Assembly (NCBI RefSeq): GCF_027107535.1
Contig: NZ_CP114283.1
Coordinates: 5,084,001 to 5,148,000, forward strand
Source of the DNA: Streptomyces aurantiacus
GTDB lineage: Bacteria; Actinomycetota; Actinomycetes; Streptomycetales; Streptomycetaceae
Direction: 5' to 3'
DNA: 64,000 nucleotides
The first letter of the stretch is position 1. Each line of letters starts with the position of its first letter. The notes beneath the pieces are model-generated. The model searched no databases. It was not told the origin of the DNA and worked only from the letters and a program-made list of their open reading frames with translations. This document shows, piece after piece, positions 25,403 through 34,485 of this stretch. Made by a program: the position numbers and the translations under genes.

Positions 25403-26161
25403 TCACAGCCCGAGGTAGATCTGGCGCACCCGGACGTCCCGGCTGAGTTCCTCGGAGGTTCCGGTCATGGCGACGCTGCCGTTCTCCATGACCAGGCAGT
25501 GGCTCGTCGCGCCGAAGGTGAGTGTGGCGTTCTGCTCCACGAGGAGCAGGCTCATCCCCTCCTCGCGCAGCCGTTTCAGCGCGCTCAGGATCTCGCCGAC
25601 GAGCTTGGGCGAGAGCCCCATGGACGGTTCGTCGAGCAGCAGGATGCGCGGCCTGGCCATCAGGGCGCGGCCGATGGAGAGCATCTGCTGCTGCCCGCCG
25701 GAGAGCGCGCCGGCCAGCCGCTGGCCCATCTCGCCCAGTACCGGGAAGAGTTCGTGCACCTCGGCCAGCGTGGCCCGGGTGTCGGCGTCCCAACGGCGGG
25801 CGTACGCGCCAAGCAGCAGGTTCTTCTCCACGGTCAGGCCGGGGAACACGTGCCGACCCTCCGGTACGTAGCCGATACCGTGCCGCACCATGTCGCGGGC
25901 CCGTACGCGGGTCAGGTCGCGCTCGCCCAGTGTGATGCGTCCGCCGCCGCGCGGTACCAGTCCCATCAGGGCTTTGAGGGTGGAGGTCTTGCCCGCGCCG
26001 TTGGCGCCGATGATGCCCACCGACGCCCCGGGCTCCACGCTGAAGCTGATCGAACTGACCGCGCGGACCCCGCCGTAGTGCACGGACAGGTCGTCGACGG
26101 CGAGCGTGGCCAGGGTGCTGGTTGTGGGGGCGGCCGGGCGCCGGAAGGGGGTCGTCCTCAC
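25403..26161 (-). CDS. Branched-chain-type ABC transporter ATP-binding protein (LivF-like)
   Basis: 252 residues with Walker A GANGAGKTST, Q-loop region, signature LSGGQQQML, Walker B ILLLDEPSMGL and switch His region LLVEQN. LVPRGGGRITL and GYVPEGRHVFPGLTVEKNL are typical of LivF in HAAT-family importers. The extra N-terminal about 18 residues (Pro/Thr-rich) may be untranslated. It overlaps the upstream permease-ATPase gene by 4 bases (ATGA), so the two are made together. Confidence 0.92.
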   Translation of the reverse strand: MRTTPFRRPAAPTTSTLATLAVDDLSVHYGGVRAVSSISFSVEPGASVGIIGANGAGKTSTLKALMGLVPRGGGRITLGERDLTRVRARDMVRHGIGYVPEGRHVFPGLTVEKNLLLGAYARRWDADTRATLAEVHELFPVLGEMGQRLAGALSGGQQQMLSIGRALMARPRILLLDEPSMGLSPKLVGEILSALKRLREEGMSLLLVEQNATLTFGATSHCLVMENGSVAMTGTSEELSRDVRVRQIYLGL

Positions 26162-28080
26162 CGGGTTGCCTCCTTCGAATCAGGTGCCTGGTCCGAAGCA
26201 GGGTCCTGGGCCGGAGCCGCAGATGCCTGGGGCGGACCCGCGGGAGCCTGGGACGGTGCCGGCTCCGGTCGCGGAACGTCGGCCATCGCGGAGTCCCCGA
26301 GATACGCCTCGATCACCTCGGGAGCGGCGACCACCTCGGCGGGCGTGCCCTCCGCGATGACCCCACCGCTGGAGAGCACCGTGACGCGCTCACACAGCGA
26401 CATGACCAGGCCCATGTTGTGCTCGATGAGGACGACCGTGGTGCCGCTGTCACGGATGGAGCGCACGATGCGGGCGAGCTGCTGCACCTCTTCTCCGTTC
26501 AGTCCGGCGGCCGGTTCGTCGAGGAGCAGCAGCCGGGGCCGGGAGGCCATGGCACGGGCGATCTCGATGCGCCGCTGGATGCCGTAGGGGAGGGAACCGG
26601 GCGCGACCTCGGCGAAGTCGGCGAGCCCGAAACGCTCCAGGAGTTCCTGGGCCTGGCGGCGCAGCTGCCGCTCGCGACGTACGACACCGGGCTGCCACAC
26701 CGCGTACTGCCAGATGGTGTACGTCCTGGTGCGGTCGAGCGCGACGAGGATGTTCTCCCGGACGGTCAACTGGCCGAACAGACGCAGGTTCTGGAAGGTG
26801 CGGGCTACGCCGAGGAGGGAGAGCGCGTACGGACGGGCGGCGGTGGTGGCGCGGCCGCCGAACCGCACCTGCCCTGAAGTGGCCCGGTAGAAGCCGCTGA
26901 TGACATTGAACAGGGTGGTCTTGCCGGAACCGTTGGGCCCTACGATGCCGCGGATCTCGCCGGGCCGGACCGTGAGGGACACGTCGTCCAGGGCGCGCAG
27001 TCCGCGGAAGTCCTTGGTGACGGACCGGATTTCGAGCAGAGGCTCGTCGGCGGCGTCGGGCGTCTCGACGGCCTCGTACGGCTGGAAGGGGCGCAGCCGG
27101 GCACGGTCCTCGGCGTGACTCCGTCGTCGCCGGTTCGCGAACTCCCTTACGCGGGAGGGGATTCCGGCGAGCCCGGTCGGCGCGAAGACGACCATGAGGA
27201 CGACCACCACGCCGTATCCGAGCTGTGCGTACGTCGAGAAGTCGGAGAGCCACTCGCGGATGAGGGTCAGTCCGACCGCGCCGACCACACAGCCGACGAG
27301 GGAACGCCGGCCGCCGATGATGACCATGGCGAGCAGGATGAACATGTTGCCGATGGAGAAGGTCTCTGGGGCGACGTAGCGGATGAGGCCCGCGTACAGC
27401 ACTCCGGCCAGTCCCCCGTACAGGCTGGCGAGGAGGAACGCGGTCATCCGCAGCAGCGGGATCTCCGCGCCCATCGCGCCCGCGGCCAGGGAGTCGTCGC
27501 GCATCGCGCGCAGCCGTCGTCCCAGGGACGTACGGACGACGAAGAGCCCGAAGCCGAGGCCGACCGCGCAGACCACCAACTCCAGGTAGTAGTAGAGGTA
27601 TTCGCTGGACAGGTCGATGCCGGGCAGGGTGGGCAGTGGGATTCCGGAGATGCCGTCGGCGCCGCCGGTGATCGAGGCGTTGGTGATCCAGTTGATGAAG
27701 CCGAGTGCCAGGCCGAGGGTGACGATCCCCAGGTAGTGGGACTGCATCCGCAGGGCGGGTATACCGACGAACAGGCCCGTCGCCACGGTCGCGAGTACGG
27801 CGATGACCGCCGCCGCCCAGAACCCGTACCCGGAGTCGGTGGTCAGGATGGCGAGTGTGTAGGCGCCGACGCCGAAGAACGCGACCTGGGCGAGGTTGAT
27901 CTGCCCGGAGACGCCCATGGCCAGGCCCATGCCGATGGCCAACAGGGCATAGATGATCGCGATGTTGACGACATGGATGGAGTAGCTGCCCAGGCCGTAC
28001 GGCAGCAGCCAGGCGGCCACCGCGGCGGCTGAGAGCACCCCGATACGGGTGGCTGGAAGCCCTCCGGTACGGAACTTCAC
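26158..28080 (-). CDS. Fused LivM-type permease and LivG-type ATPase
   Basis: 640 residues in two parts. Residues about 1-325 are a LivM permease with about 9 membrane helices, including IIYALLAIGMGLAMGVSGQINLAQVAFFGVGAY. Residues about 345-610 are a LivG ATPase: Walker A GPNGSGKTT, signature region LPYGIQRRIEIARA, Walker B LLLLDEPAAGLN, and VVLIEHNMGLVMSL. The tail is Pro/Ala-rich. LivM-LivG fusions occur in actinobacteria. It overlaps LivH by 4 bases at its start. With LivH, LivF and the lipoprotein it forms a complete importer. Confidence 0.93.
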   Translation of the reverse strand: MKFRTGGLPATRIGVLSAAAVAAWLLPYGLGSYSIHVVNIAIIYALLAIGMGLAMGVSGQINLAQVAFFGVGAYTLAILTTDSGYGFWAAAVIAVLATVATGLFVGIPALRMQSHYLGIVTLGLALGFINWITNASITGGADGISGIPLPTLPGIDLSSEYLYYYLELVVCAVGLGFGLFVVRTSLGRRLRAMRDDSLAAGAMGAEIPLLRMTAFLLASLYGGLAGVLYAGLIRYVAPETFSIGNMFILLAMVIIGGRRSLVGCVVGAVGLTLIREWLSDFSTYAQLGYGVVVVLMVVFAPTGLAGIPSRVREFANRRRRSHAEDRARLRPFQPYEAVETPDAADEPLLEIRSVTKDFRGLRALDDVSLTVRPGEIRGIVGPNGSGKTTLFNVISGFYRATSGQVRFGGRATTAARPYALSLLGVARTFQNLRLFGQLTVRENILVALDRTRTYTIWQYAVWQPGVVRRERQLRRQAQELLERFGLADFAEVAPGSLPYGIQRRIEIARAMASRPRLLLLDEPAAGLNGEEVQQLARIVRSIRDSGTTVVLIEHNMGLVMSLCERVTVLSSGGVIAEGTPAEVVAAPEVIEAYLGDSAMADVPRPEPAPSQAPAGPPQASAAPAQDPASDQAPDSKEATR

Positions 28081-28946
28081 GCGCGGCTCACCGTCCTCTC
28101 CCCGAAGACGCCCATCGGGCGGATCATGATGGCGGCGGTGAAGACCAGGAAGGTCACGAGCACCGAGTAGCCCTGGAAGTGGCCGGCCGCGTAGGAGTCG
28201 AGGACGCCGATCGCGAGTCCGCCGACGACCGCTCCGGGGATGGACCCGAAGCCGCCGAGCATCGCGGCGGCGAAGCCCTTGATACCGAGTGCGCCGCCGA
28301 GCGACGCGTCGACGTACAGCATCGGTCCGACGAGACCGCCGGCCAGGGCGGCGAGGCCCGCGCCGATGGAGAAGGCGAGGGCGTTGCTGCGGCCGACGTT
28401 GATGCCGACGGCGGTGGCCGCCTCGTGGTCCATGGCGACGGCCTGCATGGCCGCGCCACGCTTGGTGCGGGCGAGGAACCAGGCGAGGCCGAGCACGGCG
28501 AAGGCGGCGACGGCCATCACCAGCAGGTCGTACGTGCGCACACGCACTCCGAACAGGTCGAGCGGGGCGGACCGGACGGGCGAGCTGACCGCCCGTCCGG
28601 TGGTGCCCCAGATCAGGATGGCGACGGCCTGCAGGACGATGCCGAAGCCGATCGTGCCGATCAACATCAGGTCGAAGTCCTTGTTCTCCAGCGGCCGCAG
28701 CACCCGCTCGATGACCAGGCCGATCGCGGCGGTGACCGCGATGGCCACGACCATGGCCACGGCGAAGGGCAGCTTGGAGGTCAGGTAGAAGGTGGAGGCC
28801 GCGTAGGCGCCGATCATGGCGATGTCGGCGTGGGCGAAGTTGACCAGGCCCATGGTGCGGTAGACCAGGGAGAACCCCATGGCGACCAGGGCGTAGACCG
28901 CCCCGAGACTCAGGCCTCCGACGAGTGTCTGCAGTGTCTCTTGCAC
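28077..28946 (-). CDS. Branched-chain-type ABC transporter permease (LivH-like)
   Basis: 289 residues, about 8 membrane helices. The start LVGGLSLGAVYALVAMGFSL and NFAHADIAMIGAY are diagnostic of LivH. The conserved EAA-like loop is MQAVAMDHEAATAVGINVGR, followed by LGGFGSIPGAVVGGLAIGV. It begins 17 bases after the substrate-binding lipoprotein stop and ends overlapping LivMG. Confidence 0.93.
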   Translation of the reverse strand: MQETLQTLVGGLSLGAVYALVAMGFSLVYRTMGLVNFAHADIAMIGAYAASTFYLTSKLPFAVAMVVAIAVTAAIGLVIERVLRPLENKDFDLMLIGTIGFGIVLQAVAILIWGTTGRAVSSPVRSAPLDLFGVRVRTYDLLVMAVAAFAVLGLAWFLARTKRGAAMQAVAMDHEAATAVGINVGRSNALAFSIGAGLAALAGGLVGPMLYVDASLGGALGIKGFAAAMLGGFGSIPGAVVGGLAIGVLDSYAAGHFQGYSVLVTFLVFTAAIMIRPMGVFGERTVSRA

Positions 28947-28963
28947 GTCAGCGCTCCCGGTGC

Positions 28964-30133
28964 CTACTGCTGCGCGACGAGTTTGCCGTCGCGGATGACG
29001 CCGATGGTCGTCTTGGTGATGCCGACTCCCGTCTCGTCGAACTGGAAGTCACCGAGCAGACCCTTGTACCGGGTGTCGCGGATCGCGTCCGCGAGCTCCT
29101 CGCCGGTCGCGCCCTTGCTGGTCTTCAGCGCGGTCAGCAGGATGTTCGCCCCGTCGTAGGCCTTGGCCCCGTGCAGTTCCGCCTCCTTGCCGTAGGCGGC
29201 CTCGTACGCGGCGGCGAACTTCTTCGAGGCGTCGCTGACGTCGTTGCTGAGATAGGGCGAGCTGACGATGGTGCCTTCGGCGGCGGTCTTGCCCGCGGTG
29301 TCGATGAAGACGGGGGTGCCCTGTGGCGCCGCGCCCGCGAAGGGGGCGGTGATGCCCAGGTCCCGGGCCTGCTTGACGATCAGTCCGGCCTCGACCTCCT
29401 CCGAGCCGATGAAGATGACCTCGGGCTTCGTGGACCTGATCTTCGTCAGTGCCGCGCTGAACTCCTTCTGGTCGGTGGTGACCACCTGGTCGGTGGACGG
29501 GTCCACCCCGAGCCCCTTCACGGCCTTGAGGAACGCGTCGTGCTCGCCCTTCCCGAAGGAACCGTTGTTCGTGATCATGGCGATCTTCTTGTAGCCCTTG
29601 TCCTTCACCAAGTGCTGGGCGAGCGTCGAGTCGTAGGTGGTGCTGGTCGGTCCGTTCAGGAAGAGGTACGGGCTCTTCAGCGCGACCAGGCCGTCGGACT
29701 GGCCGGAGGTGATGTTAGGAATCTTGGCCTGTTGGAGCACCGGCCCCATGGCGATGGTCACCGCGCTCTCCGCCGTGCCGATCATGGCGACGTACTTGTC
29801 ACTGACCAGCCTGCGGGCGAGGTTGGTGCCGGTGGTCGGGTCGCCCTGGTCGTCGAAGAGCTTCAGCTGGATCTTGCGGCCGTCGACGCCACCCTTCTTG
29901 TTCCACTCGTCGACGGCGAGCTTGGCGCCCTTGTACTCCCAGTCGCCCAGCGAACTGAGCTGCCCGCTCTGCGCGTTGACGACGGCTACCTTGATGGGTC
30001 CGGACGACGCCTTGGTGTCGTCGGCCGATTCGCCGGGAGCGCTACAAGCGGTGAGGGCGGCGACCATCGCGGCGGCGGTGCAGACGGCGGCTCGGGTGGT
30101 CGTGCGTGGTCGCGGGGTGATGCTGCGGGTCAT
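28964..30133 (-). CDS. ABC transporter substrate-binding lipoprotein (LivK-like)
   Basis: About 389 residues from ATG 30131-30133. A lipoprotein signal peptide ends in LTACS (lipobox Cys about residue 30). The type I periplasmic-binding fold follows: IKVAVVNAQSGQLSSLGDWE, LKLFDDQGDPTTGTNLARRL, MIGTAESAVTIAMGPVLQQA, GSFGKGEHDAFLKAVKGLG and GAKAYDGANILLTALK. The family takes branched-chain amino acids, urea, aromatic or small organic acids; the binding-site residues do not reveal which. A longer upstream open frame exists, but the lipobox position fixes this start. Confidence 0.92.
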   Translation of the reverse strand: MTRSITPRPRTTTRAAVCTAAAMVAALTACSAPGESADDTKASSGPIKVAVVNAQSGQLSSLGDWEYKGAKLAVDEWNKKGGVDGRKIQLKLFDDQGDPTTGTNLARRLVSDKYVAMIGTAESAVTIAMGPVLQQAKIPNITSGQSDGLVALKSPYLFLNGPTSTTYDSTLAQHLVKDKGYKKIAMITNNGSFGKGEHDAFLKAVKGLGVDPSTDQVVTTDQKEFSAALTKIRSTKPEVIFIGSEEVEAGLIVKQARDLGITAPFAGAAPQGTPVFIDTAGKTAAEGTIVSSPYLSNDVSDASKKFAAAYEAAYGKEAELHGAKAYDGANILLTALKTSKGATGEELADAIRDTRYKGLLGDFQFDETGVGITKTTIGVIRDGKLVAQQ

Positions 30134-30174
30134 GTGGTCACCTCGTTGTGAGCGGACGGGAAGGCGTGGGGATG

Positions 30175-31929
30175 TCAGTCGACGAAGGACCCGCGGTAGA
30201 TGTCCTTGATGTTCCAGTGGCCCGGTGTCGGCACGGGTTCGTTGACCATCGGTACGTCGATGACGGCGGGCCTGCGCCGCGCGATCGCGTCGGCGAGGGC
30301 CTTGGAGAGGCCGGCGGGGGCGGCAATGGTGTATCCGTCGGCCCCGCAGGACTGGCCGAAGGCCGCGAAGTCCGGGCTGTAGGGCCGTCCTTCGGCGTCC
30401 GTGAACTCGCAGCCGTAGGACCGGCCGAACGACGAGGCCTGGAGGTCGGCGATGGTGCCGTGGGCCCGGTTGTTCATCACCACGAAGATGACGGGCAGGC
30501 CCTGTTCGACGGCCATCGGTACGGCGGGCAGCTGGGCGCTCATCCCGCCGTCGCCGATCAGTGCGACCACCACGCGGTCCGGCTGGGCCATCTGCACGCC
30601 GACCGCGGCGGCCGGGCCGAAGCCCATGGTCGAGGCTCCGCCGGGGGTGATGAAGCGCCCGCCTTCGGGGAGTTCGTAGCACTGGGCGACGCCGTTCTTG
30701 TTCCAGCCGACGTCGGTGACGAGCACGGCGTCGTCGGGCAGCGCCTCGCGCAGGTCGGCGAGGATGCGCTGGGGCCGCAGCGGGAAGTTGTCGCTGCGGC
30801 CGTCCTCGCGGGCGGTGTCGAAGACGGTCCGGCGGGCGGTGGCGATGGTCTCGCGCAGGCCCTCTCGCACGAAGGGCTCGGGCCTGGTGGACCGTGCGGC
30901 GGCGCCGATGGCCCGTACCGCGTCGCCGACGTCCGCGACGGCACCGATCTCGACGGGGTAGTTGCGGCCGATCTCGGCGGGGTCGATGTCGATCTGGACG
31001 AGCTTGCTGGGCGGGCTGTCCCTGTCACCGAAGGTCCAGGTGTACGCCGGGTCCCACGAGCTGGAGTCGGTCTCCGCGAACCGGGTGGCCAGCGCGAGGA
31101 CCACGTCGGCGCCCTTGGTGTACTCGTGGATGGTGTCCAGGCCCCAGAAGCCGGGCATGCCGAGCAGCAGCGGGTGGCTGTCGGGCAGGATGCCCTTACC
31201 CATCAAGGAGTGCGCGAGCGGGATGTCGAGATGCTCGGCGAGCGCCAACAGGGCTTGGCGGGCGGCCGGTGCACGCAGTCCGCCGCCGAAGTAGATCAGC
31301 GGGCGTTCGGCGTTCAGCAGCGTCTGTGCGATGCGCTCGGCGGTCGCCCGGCCGAGTGCGGGGAGCGTGGCGCCGCCGGGCAACGGGTACCCACCGGCGT
31401 ACTCCTCGACCTGCCGGTTGAACAGGTCCATGGGTACGTTGACGAGCACGGCCCCCGGCCGCCCGGAGGTCGCGGTCCAGAACGCCCGTTCCGTCGTGCG
31501 GGCCAGGTCCTGGACGCGGTGGACGTTCCAGGCGCGCTTGGTGAAGGGCCGGTAGATGGAGGTCTGGTCGGCGTCCGCGTGGAGGTTGACCTCCTGGTGC
31601 GGGTGGCGGCCGGCGTAGTAGGAGGGGATGTCGCCGGAGATGACGATCAGCGGGATCGAGTCGAGGGCGGCGGTGGCCACTCCGGTGACGGCGTTCATCA
31701 TGCCGGGGCCGACATGGGTGAGCAGGATGCCAGGCTTGCCGGAGGCTCGTGCGTAGCCGTCGGCGGCGTGCGCGGCGGCCTGCTCATGGCGGGCGATCAC
31801 GAACTCGATCGGGCTGGGGCCGAGCGCGTCCAGCAGGGCGATATTGGTGTGGCCGCAGGTGCCGAAGACGTACTCGACTCCGTACGACTCCAGCTGGCCG
31901 ACCAGGGCTTCGGCGGCGGTCACGGTCAT
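30175..31929 (-). CDS. ThDP-dependent enzyme, acetolactate-synthase/decarboxylase-like
   Basis: 584 residues with all three ThDP-enzyme domains. N-terminal Pyr domain: YVFGTCGHTNIALLDALG and the catalytic Glu in FVIARHEQAAAHAADGYAR. Central domain: RPLIYFGGGLRAPAARQAL. C-terminal PP domain: the Mg-binding motif GDGGMSAQL...VIFVVMNNRAHG. The superfamily decarboxylates or ligates 2-oxo acids. It shares features with biosynthetic AHAS but is not beside an ilvN gene. It overlaps the aldehyde dehydrogenase stop (ATGA), suggesting that its product is an aldehyde passed on to that enzyme. Substrate unknown. Confidence 0.9.
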   Translation of the reverse strand: MTVTAAEALVGQLESYGVEYVFGTCGHTNIALLDALGPSPIEFVIARHEQAAAHAADGYARASGKPGILLTHVGPGMMNAVTGVATAALDSIPLIVISGDIPSYYAGRHPHQEVNLHADADQTSIYRPFTKRAWNVHRVQDLARTTERAFWTATSGRPGAVLVNVPMDLFNRQVEEYAGGYPLPGGATLPALGRATAERIAQTLLNAERPLIYFGGGLRAPAARQALLALAEHLDIPLAHSLMGKGILPDSHPLLLGMPGFWGLDTIHEYTKGADVVLALATRFAETDSSSWDPAYTWTFGDRDSPPSKLVQIDIDPAEIGRNYPVEIGAVADVGDAVRAIGAAARSTRPEPFVREGLRETIATARRTVFDTAREDGRSDNFPLRPQRILADLREALPDDAVLVTDVGWNKNGVAQCYELPEGGRFITPGGASTMGFGPAAAVGVQMAQPDRVVVALIGDGGMSAQLPAVPMAVEQGLPVIFVVMNNRAHGTIADLQASSFGRSYGCEFTDAEGRPYSPDFAAFGQSCGADGYTIAAPAGLSKALADAIARRRPAVIDVPMVNEPVPTPGHWNIKDIYRGSFVD

Positions 31930-33491
31930 GCGTCGGTCTCCCCGTCGGTGGAGGTCGTATCGGTGGAGGTCGTATCCATGGCGGCTGCCTCGATGCTGGT
32001 CGTATCGAAGGAAGTCGTGTCGCCCCAGACGGACAGGCCACGGAGCATGAGGGTCTTGACGACCGTGTAGTCGTCGATCATCGAGCGGGGTGTCTCACGG
32101 CCGAATCCGGATTCCTTGACCCCGCCGAAGGGGACATGATCGAGGCGGTAGTTGGAACTGCCGCCGGCGATCAGTGCGCCGGTCTCCAGCTCGCGCCAGG
32201 CGGTGATGATGCGGCCCATGTCGCGGGTGAAGAGGCCCGCTTGCAAGCCGTAGCGGCTGGTGTTGCAGGCGTCGATGACCGCGCCGAAGTCGTCGTACGG
32301 GAGCACGGCGACCAGCGCTCCGAAGACCTCGTGGACCACGACCGAGGAGTCCGGCGCCGGGTCCGCCACGACGGTGGGAGCGGCGGTGGCGCCGTTACGG
32401 GTGCCGCCGCGCAGCACCCGGCCGCCGGACCCGGCGGCCTCGGCCGACCAGCGCACCACGCGTTCGGCGGCCTCCTCGTCGACCATCGCGCCCACGTCGG
32501 TGGCCGGGTCGAGCGGGTCGCCGACCTTCAGGGTGTCGACGGCGGCGGTGAACGCGTCGAGGAAGGTGTCGTAGCGGGATCGGTGGACGTAGACGCGCTG
32601 GACGGAGATGCAGCTCTGGCCGGAGTTGCTGTAGCCGGTGCGGGCGCACTCCTTCGCGGCCTGGCCGATGTCGGCGTCCTCACAGACGATCGTGGCGGCG
32701 TTCCCGCCCAGTTCGAGGACCAGGCGCTTGGCCCCGGCCGCGCGGGCGACGGCCCGGCCGGTCGCCGCGCTGCCGGTGAAGCTGATGACGGCCACCTCGT
32801 CGGCCGCGCACAGCAGCGCGCCCACCTCGGCGCCACCGTGCAGCAACTGCACCGCCTGCGGGGGCATCCCCGACTCCAGGAGCAGGGCCACGATCGCGGC
32901 GGTGGCGGCCGGTGCCTGGGGCGGAGCCTTGACGAGAGTGGTGTTGCCCGCGGCGAAGGAGGCACCGAGTTTGTGCGCGAGGAGGTTCGCGGGTGCGTTG
33001 AAGGGAGTGATGGCGAGGGCCACCCCGGCCGGTGCGCGATAGGTGAAGGCGGTGTTGCCGACGCCGCGTTGCCAGCCTGCGACGGGCAGGGTCTCGCCGC
33101 CGATGTGGCGCGCCTCCGACGCGCAGACCGCGAAGGTGTCCGCGACCCGGTCGATCTCACCCAGCCCGTCCTTGAGCGGTTTGCCCAACTCCAGGGCGAG
33201 GAGGCGGGCCAGCCCCTCGCGGTGGGTCGAGGCGCCGCGGGATGCTCGGTCCAGGATGTCCGCGCGCAGAGCGGGGGCGAGCCCGGCCACCGTGCGGGCC
33301 GAGGAACGGGCGTAGGCGAGGGCGCGGGAGATCTCCTCCCCGCTCGCGGTGATCGTCCGACTGACAACTCGGCGCAGGTACGGGCCTGTTCGATCCACCG
33401 AGGGACCGTCGCCACCCCATTGGCCGGCGACAAACGGCGGCACTTCCGCCACCGTCGTGTCCACGTCGACCTTGAGAAGGGAATCGAGCAT
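31926..33491 (-). CDS. Aldehyde dehydrogenase with repetitive C-terminal tail
   Basis: 521 residues of the NAD(P)-dependent ALDH superfamily. Motifs: PFNAPANLLAHKLG, FTGSAATGRAVA (cofactor), catalytic Glu in LVLELGGNAA, nucleophile Cys in NSGQSCIS, and VHEVFGALVAVLPYDD and FGGVKESGFGRE near the end. The domain is complete by about residue 480. A tail of Asp-Thr-Thr-Ser repeats with two short interruptions follows, encoded by near-repeats of GGAGGTCGTATC on the plus strand. It is first in the operon, 129 bases from the divergent IclR gene. Confidence 0.92.
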   Translation of the reverse strand: MLDSLLKVDVDTTVAEVPPFVAGQWGGDGPSVDRTGPYLRRVVSRTITASGEEISRALAYARSSARTVAGLAPALRADILDRASRGASTHREGLARLLALELGKPLKDGLGEIDRVADTFAVCASEARHIGGETLPVAGWQRGVGNTAFTYRAPAGVALAITPFNAPANLLAHKLGASFAAGNTTLVKAPPQAPAATAAIVALLLESGMPPQAVQLLHGGAEVGALLCAADEVAVISFTGSAATGRAVARAAGAKRLVLELGGNAATIVCEDADIGQAAKECARTGYSNSGQSCISVQRVYVHRSRYDTFLDAFTAAVDTLKVGDPLDPATDVGAMVDEEAAERVVRWSAEAAGSGGRVLRGGTRNGATAAPTVVADPAPDSSVVVHEVFGALVAVLPYDDFGAVIDACNTSRYGLQAGLFTRDMGRIITAWRELETGALIAGGSSNYRLDHVPFGGVKESGFGRETPRSMIDDYTVVKTLMLRGLSVWGDTTSFDTTSIEAAAMDTTSTDTTSTDGETDA

Positions 33492-33583
33492 GAGATCTCC
33501 CAGGAAACCGCTAAGTGGTACTGGTGGACTGCTCTGTGGGTCGGCGTGTAACGTACGGGCGCCAACTCGCGGTGGCAAGAGGG

Positions 33584-33607
33584 CCGTTCGAGGAAGTTTC
33601 GAAGCGG
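33584..33607. promoter_or_regulatory. Candidate IclR operator in the divergent promoter
   Basis: An imperfect palindrome, CCGTTCGA-(7 nt)-TCGAAgCGG, precedes the IclR start by about 14 bases. IclR proteins often bind such sites and regulate both themselves and the divergent operon. Predicted from symmetry and position only. Confidence 0.35.
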
Positions 33608-33620
33608 AGGGAGAAGGCGC

Positions 33621-34403
33621 GTGAGCGAGACCGACCATGAGCGGGCGGCCGAGGCGACCGGGGTGCGCAGTGTGCGCAGGGCTCTGGACATCCTGGGGCT
33701 GCTGACCGAGGATCAGCCGACGGTCACGCTGAGGGAGATCGTCGACGCCACCGGCCTGGCCAAGACCACGGTGGTCCGCCTGGTGCAGACCCTCGAACAG
33801 TGCGGTCTGCTCTGGGACACCCCGGCCGGCTACACCGCGGGTCCCGGCCTGTGGCGCTGGGCGCATCTCGCGCACACCAGCTGGGAACTGCCCCGCGAGA
33901 CCCGCAAGTTGATGCGTGAGCTGGCCGAGGAGCAGCAGGAGACGGTCAACCTCTTCATGCTGCGCGGTCTGTCCCGTGTCTGCGTGGCCCAGCAGGAGAG
34001 CCCGCAGCCGCTGCGCCATGTAGTGCGGGTAGGCGACGAACTCCCGCTGTGGGCGGGCGCCTCGTCCAAAATTCTGTTGCGTACGGCTCCCGACAGCCTG
34101 CTGCACCGGATCGCCGTGGGCTCCCCGCACGGCGAGGGGCATGCCAGGCAGTTGCGGGTGTGGGCGGACCTGGCGGCGGAGCGTGGCTTCGCGGTCAGCC
34201 GGGGCGAGCGCGACGAAGGTCTGACGGCCGTTGCCGTACCCGTCGTCGGCCGCAGCGGGGCCGTCGTCGCCTCGCTCTCGCTCAGCGGACCCAGCCACCG
34301 CTTCCCCGAGTCCGCCGTCGATCGGTTCGCCGCCGCGCTCACCGAAGTCGCCCGGCAGATGTCGGAGCAGGGCTTCGACCACCCGCTCAGCCCGACCAAA
34401 TGA
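33621..34403 (+). CDS. IclR-family transcriptional regulator
   Basis: 260 residues. A winged helix (about 12-75: VRSVRRALDILGLL, TLREIVDATGLAKTTVVRLVQTLE) is followed by the effector-binding domain (about 90-250: LPRETRKLMRELAEEQQETV, GASSKILLRTAP, GFAVSRGERDEGLTAVAVPV, LSLSGPSHRF). GTG start 33621. IclR proteins respond to aromatic, glyoxylate-like or other organic-acid intermediates. Its position between the divergent transporter/dehydrogenase operon and the CoA-transferase gene makes it the likely regulator of the whole locus. Confidence 0.93.
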   Translation: MSETDHERAAEATGVRSVRRALDILGLLTEDQPTVTLREIVDATGLAKTTVVRLVQTLEQCGLLWDTPAGYTAGPGLWRWAHLAHTSWELPRETRKLMRELAEEQQETVNLFMLRGLSRVCVAQQESPQPLRHVVRVGDELPLWAGASSKILLRTAPDSLLHRIAVGSPHGEGHARQLRVWADLAAERGFAVSRGERDEGLTAVAVPVVGRSGAVVASLSLSGPSHRFPESAVDRFAAALTEVARQMSEQGFDHPLSPTK

Positions 34404-34485
34404 CCACAGCACAGAAACCGGCGTAACCGCCGCAGGAAACTCCAGGAAGCACAGAAGCCGCAGGAACCGCAGAAGGAGCCGGTGC

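Noticed and set aside
30148-32070. A 640-codon plus-strand frame
   Set aside because: Shadow of the ThDP enzyme gene; Gly/Asp/Val-rich reading of the opposite strand.
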